Source: Sperchopsis tessellata (Eukaryota; Arthropoda; Insecta; Coleoptera; Hydrophilidae). Taken from it: a stretch of 33,157 nt of DNA. Below the pieces are notes generated by a model, which did no database searches, was not told the origin of the DNA, and saw only the letters and a program-made list of their open reading frames with translations. Numbering within the stretch: the stretch's first letter is position 1; each line of letters opens with the position of its first letter. Position numbers and translations under genes: made by a program. This document shows positions 19,536-29,000 of the stretch, in pieces. The stretch spans positions 1-33,157 of the forward strand of contig JAWQRN010000244.1 of assembly GCA_033557685.1 (NCBI GenBank). Reading direction: 5' to 3'.

Positions 19536-19877
19536 ATGAGCAAATACGCGCGATATGTGGATTTGACTAAGTTATCAACAGATTACGCCAGAAGAATGAA
19601 CAGACTGAGCAACAGAATATTTTGTGAAGTTGCTAGACCAACCAACTCAAAATCCATGAAGGTCGTGAAACTGTTTAGTGAAGAACCCTTGAATCAACGA
19701 AAAGATATTCATGCATATTATCCAAGGCACGTAGAGACAGGAAAACTCATGATGATGCTGCGTCACTATGGATTGTACAGAGACGAACATCAAGATTTCA
19801 AAGAAGAAATGGATAGGATGCGTGCACTTCGTGGAAAGGCTCCCCCAGAACGTAAGAAGAAAGACAATAAAAAATAA
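19536..19877 (+). CDS. MRPS33: mitochondrial small ribosomal subunit protein mS33
   Basis: A one-exon, 113-residue protein, close to the usual family length (human 106). The family core is intact: YARRMNRLSNRIFCEVARPT, then NSKSMKVVKLFSEEPL, and YPRHVETGKLMMMLRHYGLY followed by RDEHQDFKEEM. The C-terminus is the expected basic tail (PPERKKKDNKK). mS33 is a structural protein in the head of the mitochondrial 28S subunit; it is nuclear encoded and imported. The first ATG was chosen; a later Met at residue 21 is less likely because the aligned part starts upstream of it. AATAAA overlaps the last codons (19867-19872) and may not be the signal used. Divergent from NSMCE2; a LINE relic lies downstream. 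Confidence 0.95.
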   Translation: MSKYARYVDLTKLSTDYARRMNRLSNRIFCEVARPTNSKSMKVVKLFSEEPLNQRKDIHAYYPRHVETGKLMMMLRHYGLYRDEHQDFKEEMDRMRALRGKAPPERKKKDNKK

Positions 19878-20104
19878 GTTTTAATATTCCACAGTTTGTA
19901 GTATTTTTTTTTTTGTAAATAATATAAGTTATAAATATTTCTTATCTATAGTTTACTTTCATATTCATTATGTCTCTTATGTTAATACCTATGACATAGG
20001 TTTCTTCGAACTACTCCCTTATAGACCTTCATTTCAAATTCCTCATGTCTACTATCTCCATTAATAGTCCCATTGTTTCATCATATCACCTGCCGGCCTA
20101 GACA

Positions 20105-20641
20105 TTTCAGGTTTCTGTTGGATATCAAACTGTTAGTCAGCAAGTTCTAAATGGCACAGTGAATATCTTGGAAAAAGATAACATTGAATTATTATGACCA
20201 AATAATAAATTTCACCCACGCAAGACCTCATTTAATTCTTTACTTAACACAATAGCTCTTTTAAAACAAGACATTGTTATCAATGAATATCACAAACATC
20301 ACGGCTCAAAAGTGGACATCAGTAACTGTTGATTGATTTTACGTTAAGCTATGCATCTACTCAGCAATGATCTGGAATCTCTTGAGAAGTTACTCAACTA
20401 AGTAAGCATGACTAACTTGAAGATCTGCGAGAAACAAGATGAAATATTGGCCAATAGTTGTGTATAGAAAACACAACTTAAGTGGATGGATAAGTTCTCT
20501 GATCAAAAGACAAATGCACATGGAATGCCAGGACCTACAATAATATGCAATACTTTTCAGTGTAATACCTACCAGTCTGGGTCAGACGACCACATATTTT
20601 TCAATGTACGCTGTAGCTCGTCCTCATGGAAATATGTTTAA
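20105..20641 (+). pseudogene. decayed reading frame of unknown origin (179 codons, several stops)
   Basis: One frame stays protein-like for 537 bases with only about five internal stops: FQVSVGYQTVSQQVLNGTVN at the start, FHPRKTSFNSLLNTIALLKQ and LLSNDLESLEKLL in the middle, NTFQCNTYQSGSDDHIFF near the end. The other frames are far more interrupted. It lies directly upstream of the LINE reverse transcriptase fragment and could be an older coding part of the same or another element, or a dead gene copy. The frame lacks the CCHC knuckles expected of a gag-type ORF1. Family not recognised. Confidence 0.4.
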
Positions 20642-20754
20642 TTAGTAAAAATGTGGGCTTAGTAGAGAAACTATTGAAAGTACTGAAGACTTAAACAAAA
20701 ATCGATTATGCACACAGTTCTGATTATAATTTTCACTCAATTTTTTACCTCAAC

Positions 20755-21817
20755 AAGGTCAAGTTGATGTCATATACACTGACTTTGCTAAGGCATTTGA
20801 TCATATAGATCACAATATCGTCATCCATAAACTTAAGAACTTTAGTCTCTCCAATACCCTATCTGACTTCATCTCATCTTATCTTTCTCACCGTCTTCTC
20901 TCTGTTCATCATCTTGGACACTCGTCTGATTCTTTCATGGCTACCTCTGGTGTTCCTCAAGGCTCAAACCTTGGGCCCCTTCTGTTTTTGATATTTATCG
21001 ATGACATCACACTCTCCTTACAAAAGCATAAACTTCTCTTTGCTGATGATTTAAAGATATATGCTCAAATACATAGCCTCCAAGATGATCTTAACCGGCT
21101 AACAAATTACATCTTAATACTGACAAATGCAAAGTTGTAAGCTACAGTCGAAAATCAAACCCCATAAACTTCCAGTATAGTATATCCAGCTGTCCACCAA
21201 GTCGCTGTGACGGCACCACTGATCTTGGCATTAAGTACGATAGTGGAATAACCTACAACTCCCATATCACTGAAATTACATCCTCAGCACATGTGCTTGG
21301 ATTTATTATTAGATCTAGTAAAAACTTCTCTGACCACACATTCATAAGGTCCGTCATATGGAACCCCCAGTATGTAATATATGACCTAATGCTTGAATGT
21401 GTGCAAAGAAAAATGTTGAAATATCTATATTTTAAAAAATTCAATACCTATCCAGAACAAGGTCTCCCTAATGATGTTCTACTTGAAATTTTCAATGTTG
21501 TCTCTTTTAATGCTCGTAGGAAAGTAATCCATATACAGTTCTTGTACAAACTATTTATTAACCTTGTCGATGATCCCACTTTCTTGTCCCTTCTTAATAT
21601 TCGTGTTCTATCCACCAATTCTAGGCACGGCAACTCATTTTATCTCCCAAAATCGCGTACCAACCTTCTAACAAACTCTCTTATTCACAAGATATGTACC
21701 ACATACCATACAGTCCAAAGGTCAATTGATTTATTCAATACAACTCCATCACAACTTAAAACAATCCTACGCCCACTATTTGTTTGTTTTTCTTTTTTTG
21801 CATTATCTTGGTGTTAA
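20755..21817 (+). pseudogene. 5'-truncated non-LTR retrotransposon reverse transcriptase (Jockey-like)
   Basis: Reverse transcriptase blocks appear in order: VDVIYTDFAKAFDHIDHNIV (block with the first catalytic Asp), SGVPQGSNLGPLLFLIFIDD (20946-21005) and LLFADDLKIYAQ (FADD box near 21039). A stop at about 21138 and a frame change separate this from a thumb/C-terminal region (TTDLGIKYDSGI ... RSVIWNPQYVIYDLMLE, up to the stop at 21815-21817) typical of insect Jockey-clade elements. The endonuclease and the N-terminal RT part are missing, as expected of 5' truncation. An A-rich stretch with AATAAAAA-type units at about 21899-21917 may be its tail. Not active. Confidence 0.85.
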
Positions 21818-22393
21818 TGTGTTTGTGATCTTGTAACTTTTCGAGACAAAGTCTGCAACCTGCTCCGTAAATGAAGTAATCTGTAAAGCAGAGTAACTAA
21901 AATAAAAAAATAAAATAATCTGATTTTTATAAAAGATCATGTAATAACAAGCATCAGTAATTGTTTTTGCTGAAACCAAACATCGAGAGTACACTGAATT
22001 CACTTTCGCTAAATACATTTTTTTGAAGATTTCGCTAATGGTAGGCAGATTGGTCAGTAGTTGCTTAGCTGATCTTATCTCTCTGCTAATGGTTTGGTTT
22101 TATAATGGTCATGGTTTGTCTGTCAGCGAAACCGCTTACGCCAATCTAACAACATTAAAATTGAATTTTATAAAAAGGCAGCTCAATTTTAAAATTTTAT
22201 TAACTTAAAAATATACACCAGTAAAAAAGAAAGTTTCAATAGAGATCATAGAAGTATTGATAAAAGAATGTATACATTTTGACCTATAAGTAATCATAAC
22301 TGATATTGATGACACACGACTAATGATATCACCTATTACGTAGATAAAGTAAAAAATTGGACTTAGAAATGGAAAGAACTGTTAACAGTTTTG
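21818..22393. other. 3' region between LINE relic and canopy gene
   Basis: Holds the presumed LINE 3' tail (about 21899-21917) and the presumed 3' UTR of the canopy gene, which on the minus strand has AATAAA at 22201-22196, about 190 bases past the stop. Nothing else recognised. Confidence 0.45.
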
Positions 22394-24635
22394 TTATAAC
22401 TCTTCATTTTGTCTCTCTTCTTTTTGTGGCTTTTTCTTGCCACCTTCCCCTTTCAATTTTTCATTTAAACAAGAAGTATCAGAGTTTTTCAGAGCTCTGT
22501 CAGCACACAAAAATGTCTTCAGATTCTGTTTGCCCATATGATGGAAGTACCATTCTTCTATAGCGCCTTCATTTTGTTCTAAAAGTGATTCACACTAAAA
22601 CAAACAAAAAATAAGATATGAACAAAAAATTCTTGGGGATAGAATTTCATCCATAATATACTACTTACTAAAAATAGATGGTGTAATTTTAATTCCTGTT
22701 TGAAAAAAGTTAATAAAGTGGTACTTACTCTCACATGTGTGGGCATACTCCAAATGAGATGGTATATGTCGTCCTCTTGGTATACCTCATTTTAAGCTAA
22801 CTAGCCTGGTGTCGTAGCTTTTCTTACTAGCCTATCATATCCTACGCATGTTAGTTGGGTATAGATGCAGTTATTGAGAAGGCAACATGTTGCCTTGCGT
22901 TATAATGTTGGAAAATGTCACTGACAAACATGTCCATTACACTATAGGCATTAACGTATTGAATGCTAACATTCTGTCTATTATATCGAAGAAATGTTGC
23001 AACCTTTTGATGTACTATATACCAGCCCAATACTATTTTTCAACAGTAAAACGCAAGGCCACATTTGAGTTAGGTAACTATGAGGTTCCTAGAAGTAAAA
23101 CATATACCCCTCCTTTCTTGGACTCCTACATGACCGAATTTATTCCAAATGAATAAGTGGGAGATATGACAAACCAAAGATTTACCACTCACCAGATTAG
23201 AAGAGCTACTACCAAACCAGATCTGGGTAACTTTGGATGAGATTATCCAAGGGAGCATAGACCACCTCATTCAGAGTATGCCCGGACGTGTGAAAGGATA
23301 CAATTTTTTTGGCCAAGTAGTAAACATAATAGTGTTTTGGATTACAAGTAAAGGATTTTCTAGTACTTTAAGTCCAAGAAAACTGAAGAAATATACTCTT
23401 GCATTCAAAATTGAACTACTACTGCGAAAATAGTACCTTGAGGAACAACGAAATTTTTTAGTCAAAAATAAGTACTAACCTGTGTCTTCATATTTGTTAT
23501 CTCTACGCTCGGTTTGTCCCAAAGTTCATAAGGTATTCCAAGCTCTACTTTAACTCCTTTATCTACCAAACCATGCAAAGCTTGGAAGGTTTGGCTCATT
23601 CCTTTTGAAAATCTGGTACTATCTTCACGCTCTTTGTGAATGTTATATTGTAAAATTCTATCACACACGCCTTCCAACGACTCTACTAATCGAAGTTCAG
23701 ATTTTGTGTAGTCAGTCTTTTTCTTTGGCTTCACATCATCAACAGAATAGCCGAATTCAAGTACATCATGAGTTTTCCCAGTTTCTTCTAACCTATCTTC
23801 AAGCTCTGTTGCTAAGATTTTACATACTGTAACAAAATTGTATTTATTTATTTAAGGCTACACCTAATGTACATATATGTATTTAAAATAAAGGAAAAAA
23901 GTACACAATATTATTGAATTTAAAAAAAATAGTAAAGGGGCAACTGGGGTATCTTTATTGTTAGTAGTGCCCACATTAAGTTGTTGTTTGGTTAGACTAA
24001 TTTCATGTTGATTATTGTTACTTTAAGTACATTTTTATAATAATAATCTAATATTAATAATAGATAATAATTAAAGATAGGCGCCTAATTAGCTGTATAG
24101 GTAAAAACATTGGGGCTTTAACTATGCAACTCCGAGGTGGGTCGAGTTCGATTCCCCGCCCAGGTGACTTTTCCCAGTGTAAAATCTCAGACTTGGAATC
24201 AATTTGTTAAAAATTTGTAGTCATACTGTTGATGTATAAATGTGATTAGCATTGGTTTAATGTGTATATTATAATGAAAATATTTGTTGGTCATGGCCGA
24301 GAGAAAGTATCGGACACCTATCAATTTATTACCTTTAAATGTTGTACCTATTGTTAATAGTGGTTCCAATAGGCACCCTTGTGGAACACAATAAGCTCTT
24401 AAAACATATGTATTTCTGATTAATAAGGCTTGAACCGGTTCCTTTCCGAACAGTTACATGTACATGATAAAGTAAAAGTTTAATGTAAAAATAAAAATAC
24501 ATTTTAAATCTCAAATAGCATCTTACCTTCACATTGATTGGCGTATTTAACACCTTCATCTTCCTCTGATACAGTTGACAGGCAAACGTGCATGAGGAAT
24601 AGAATGGATATACTTAGAATGATAAATTTAATCAT
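22394..24635 (-). CDS. CNPY3: canopy-family ER protein, CNPY3/4-like (three exons)
   Basis: The exons on the minus strand are 24635-24527, 23826-23480 and 22594-22394, joined by GT..AG sites in phase to give 218 residues. Residues 1-22 form a signal peptide (MIKFIILSISILFLMHVC). The mature part is a saposin-like canopy domain with six cysteines at 35, 38 (CEVC), 91, 153, 182 and 194. Family signatures are TKSELRLVESLEGVCDRIL, RFSKGMSQTFQALHGLVDKG, IPYELWDKPSVEI and EEWYFHH; the pattern fits CNPY3/CNPY4 better than CNPY2. The tail is Lys-rich and ends NEEL, a weak KDEL-like ER retrieval signal. In vertebrates CNPY3 (PRAT4A) acts with gp96 in folding Toll-like receptors; a similar role here is inferred. 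Introns hold a SINE head and a Tc1 relic. Head-to-head with WDR81. Confidence 0.93.
22754..22896. repeat. inverted repeats in canopy intron 2
   Basis: AAATGAGATGGTATA (22754-22768) faces TATACCTCATTT (22782-22793), forming a short hairpin. A perfect 18-bp palindrome AAGGCAACATGTTGCCTT lies at 22879-22896. They may be ends of a small DNA transposon leading into the Tc1-like relic downstream. Confidence 0.45.
23170..23310 (+). pseudogene. Tc1-type transposase C-terminal relic
   Basis: The plus-strand peptide RLEELLPNQIWVTLDEII, followed by SIDHLIQSMPGRVKG, matches the ending of Tc1-family transposases (helical stretch, then LI-x-SMP-x-R), the segment after the third catalytic residue. No DDE box is visible upstream in the same frame, so it is a short remnant. 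It lies inside canopy intron 2, on the opposite strand. Confidence 0.5.
24085..24170 (+). repeat. tRNA-derived SINE head (pol III A and B boxes)
   Basis: An A-box-like TTAGCTGTATAGG (24089-24101) is followed 43 bases later by a B box GAGTTCGATTCCC (24144-24156) and CGCCCAGGTGAC. This is the layout of a tRNA-type internal promoter. The acceptor stem and anticodon arm do not close properly, so it is not a functional tRNA. It sits in canopy intron 1, and the body of the element past 24170 is not delimited. Confidence 0.55.
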
Positions 24636-26068
24636 TTTTTATTATTCCAACAAGTCACTGCAAATTTTTAAAGTACATTCAACCACACTTTTTTTCTCCT
24701 TATTTTTGAGCTACCTAACACCGCATTGGTTTGCAGAAGTTAATGCAATTAGCATTCTACTTTTGATAGATAAATTAATTTTAAAGGTTATTTTTAACGT
24801 TTCCGTTGATATTAACGATTTGATTTTAATTATGACGTGTATTACACATTTCGATAAGCATTTTCTTGTGTTGACATGACATTTATATTATAACCTCAAT
24901 TGCGGGTAATCAACCCATGGCGTGTGGGCCGAATTCACCAGATTTTGTTGTAAGAAACGACTATTTTTATAGCTTTCTTATAGATAAAATATGCATTGAC
25001 TTTGGACGTGTAGCACAATAAAATAGTTCTGAATTATCGCTATTTTTACCAAAAATTATTGATAGGTTATAGTGTACTTTTACATCTAGGGCCAATCTCT
25101 TTCAATTAGTTCAGATAATTTTTACATAGTCTATTAAATATATCAGGTATATCGCACGATAGACGTTAAGGTTAGTGTCGCTACAATATATGGGTCAACC
25201 ACCAGGTCACTTCTAGTTATTATTAGAGGAAGTATGGCTGATGCCACGTTAAAAAGTGTGCCTACGTATTCAATATTCTTACACTATATTTCAGGTTGTT
25301 CCAAGCTTTTATAGGTTAACCATCTAAAAAATTGTCTGTCACTATTTGAATATAGCATAAATTTCGAATATATAAGTATAAATTAAAGAAACAATTGTAC
25401 TGGTGCAGTGGAAGAAGGACAAGAGCAAGCAAAATGGGCAGATTTGAACATCGATTTTTAACTGTATGATGATGTAGAGGAAAATGTCATGGTGTTAAAA
25501 ATGAATACGTGGAAACTGTTTCCAACAGAACTCCTTATAATATAATAAATAAAATGAAGTCGTTAGTTTTAAAATACAGCAGGGAGTATTTTGATGTGTT
25601 TGTAGTAAAGACTAACAAGAACAATGAATATTAATGCCACGCAATCATGAAAACAACTTGCAGTATTTTCTCAAGTTGAAAATTTAAAAAAAAAACGCAG
25701 CGTGATGCGCTTTGTCGCAGACCACTTTGCAGGAACATTTCACAACGTGTTAACTAGCCGACCTCAAATGAAGCGAGGTAAACATAGTTATAGCCATTGA
25801 TGAGTAAGTCGATTCAAGCTACTTTCATCTGAAGTTATACAACCAACATAACATGTTTTGGTTCACACGTCAATCACATATGTCAGTTGTCAGTGTAATA
25901 GAGGTTAGAAACTTGTTTAGTTGTTTTATCGCCTTTTATATAAAACAATTTTAAAACCTGAAACCCTAGATCTAATAAAGATTTTTTTTAAGTGGATTTA
26001 GCATGATATTAATATCTTACGTGAAAAATAGTACCGTAGAAGCGTTTTGGAGGAAGTAAAAAATTATA
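24636..26068. promoter_or_regulatory. shared upstream region of canopy gene and WDR81
   Basis: This 1.43-kb interval separates the two divergent start codons, so it must include both promoters and 5' UTRs if neither has an upstream exon. No TATA box at a convincing position was found. Part of it (25400-25790) contains short protein-like pieces (GQEQAKWADLNIDF; MRFVADHFAGTFHNVLTS) in a broken frame, possibly an old retroelement or gene remnant. Confidence 0.4.
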
Positions 26069-29000
26069 ATGAACAATATTTTTGAAGAATTGGGCATTCC
26101 AAAAAAATATATAAAACCTACTTTTCGAGATGATAGATTTGTTGCCTTGGTGCATCGATCTTGGTTGAAGTAAGTATATTTGCAGATTATTTAAGATGTT
26201 TGAACAAGAGATATGGTATTTTTTTTTCAATTGAAAAACCTAACTAATAGAAACACAATAAAGGGTGATTTAGAATGATTGCATTGCTTAAACTGTTTCA
26301 GTCATGTGATGTGTTTATGAAATCTGACCGTATGAATAGGACTTTACTGCAATTTGAAGTAAAATTTGGGGTTACATGACTATCTTGATATTATTATCGT
26401 TTAGTGGAAATAAATGCTGTCCTGCTTTACATAATTTTGCTTGTTGTCAATAATCATCCTTTTAGAGTTCTTAACAATAATTTTCTTGTTGCTTATTATT
26501 TATGCAAAAAATCATTAGAATGTAAAAATAAGGGATTATATGTGGACACATCCAGAATGTTCTGAGTATATTATTTAGACCCCGTACATAGGATCTCATA
26601 TTATTGAGGCATATTTGAGTCAAAGTAGAGACTTAAACAAGGATATAATTTTAATATTAGTGATGTCCTTGGTAGAACGAAAGATTAGAAAATACAGATC
26701 TTGAACTAAAACTCTATGTTTTCCCTACTGTGTTTCTGCTGGCCCACATGGTTCTCCAGGCTTTAGTTGTGTTTCTTCCAAATAAATATATCATCTATGA
26801 CAATCTTAATATTTCTAGTTGGTTTGATAGTAAATCAAAAAGTAGTGATTGAAAAGTTTTGACAATCCTCATAAATAACACGATCTCCATCTTCGCATGG
26901 CTCTAAGGTCTCCTGGGTAAATTCCAAAGCAGTCCCAGGGAACCCACACTGAAGTAAACTGAATGATCTGACTCTGATAACAAAACACCTCTTTTCAGAC
27001 CATCAACAGTAACCCTTCTTCCACTCTTTGATTGATGGTCAACAGTGATGCAGAGTTGTACTTTAGTGGGTTTTATAATACTCCAGTGGTAACTTTCGTG
27101 TGTTTTTGTGATTTAATTGTAGACTTAATTTTCCCTCTGTTATTGTGCAGTCTACCTTGTATCTGGCTGGCTACCCAATTATTTAGCATTAACTTTTTTT
27201 AGCAGCTTAAATGTGGTATCTACGCTACTGTAATCTTCCAAAGCCTGGGGCTGTTTTCTCAGTTTGAGTTAAACTTCTATTTTTTGAATGTTAACTTTTC
27301 CATATTAAATAGTTTCAAACTGATTTAATACTGTGCAGTCTTGTGTAATTGATTTTCTATAGGCAAGAACATAGCCAATCTCCCCTTTGTATTCACCAAT
27401 GGGTGACAACCAAGTCCATTTTCTCGAAGGTTGTGTAATAGAGCTTTAAATACAAAAAGACCTCAATTTTACAAACTACCACCACATTTCCAAGCCCAAA
27501 ACCAAACTCTCCAATAGCCCAATCTCTTGTTTGCCTGCTGCCTACCCCTGCGTTAATATCTCTCATTGTGAATTCGTAATAGCCATTTCTGCTAATATTA
27601 AGTGTTACTACCTCTATAGATAAAACCTCAACTTTGCTATCTGGGAAGCTGCTTGTCGGGGTATGATTTGGACTTTATGCTTTTGATTTAGTTGTATTTC
27701 TAACTTTGCAGCTCTATCTGATTGGCTTCCGTACCTAACCACATGATATTTAAATTTTTTATATATTAAGAAACCTACTCCACTAGTGCGACCATTTGCA
27801 GTTCTATGATAGTAAAACATGTGCCTATCTTATCTCTTATCTTAACTCACTCAAACGTAAAATATCCCAGTTGATATTATTAAGTTTGTTTTCAAGTTCC
27901 ATTATTTTGTCCATTAGTAAGTGAATAGCCATTGTATGTATACACATTCAACTTTGCTTGGCAATTTTTTAGACTTCAGGGATTCTTAGCACTATCTGTT
28001 TAAATGTGTTGATTCCTATGGTTGCCTGCAGTGGGCACAAACCGACCACAGGAGAAAGAGGACTGCAGTATATTTGACGATCATATTTAGGGGTTCAGGT
28101 ATCCCACTTACCTCATCAACAGTTCATGGGTGTGGTGTTTAAATTTACTTATATGCTATTTATAAACATACACAAAATACATATGTAGAGTATTTAACGA
28201 ATTAATGTGAACACAGGCAGATTTATGTGAAATATTATCTATTGAACGAAAAAAATATGTACAGTGCTAGTTTATATATCTTTTAGTATTATTCAAATGG
28301 GGATATGTCCTTCCCTGGCTTGTATTACGGCTTCAACTCGTTTTGGCTTAGAGTCAATTAATTGTTTGCAATTCTCTTTGATTTTGACATCTCGGAACCA
28401 CACCTGAATGACAGCTTCAATCATCTTAACCTTTATTGTACAATCCATGTTTAGCAATCTGGCCTTACATATAGACTACAAGTTCTCAATGGGATTAAGA
28501 TCTGGTGAGTTTCCAGACCAATCTAGAAGAGTTACTTTTTTGCTGGAAGATTGGTTCTCCAACTGTTTAAACTCTTTCCAGTTCTCTGGACAAACATGTT
28601 TCTATCAACGCTTTATATTTTTCACTATTCATCATGCCTTCGATGGCTATAAGTTTTCCTGTTTCCATATATGAAAAACAGCCCCAAAACATCACTGGAT
28701 GTTTAACTTTTCCTCACAAACTTTAATCGGTACACCTGCACCAGAAAATGTGTCTCATCAGAGAATAAGACATTCCTCCAGTGTTCTTCTGGCCAAAGAG
28801 CATTTTTTGGCCCAAGTCAGCCTTTTTTCATCATAGCCTCCGCCAGAAGTTGTGGTTTTGAGGTCTTACTGCTTTTCTTTCTCCCTCTAAAAGGCGTCTA
28901 CGAATTGTATAGTTATGAATTTTCACTCCAGCCTTTTCCAAATCTTGCTGAGAATCATAGTTTACCTTTCTGTGGTTCAATTTGCTATTTCTCAAAAAAA

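Noticed and set aside
22357..22563. Plus-strand open frame over canopy exon 3
   Set aside because: It is the reverse strand of a confidently identified coding exon.
24089..24170. Possible functional tRNA gene
   Set aside because: The A and B boxes are present, but acceptor and anticodon stems do not pair, so it is a tRNA-derived SINE head.
25400..25790. Protein-like pieces upstream of WDR81
   Set aside because: The frame is broken every few dozen codons and no motif is recognisable. It is kept only as a note in the shared upstream region.
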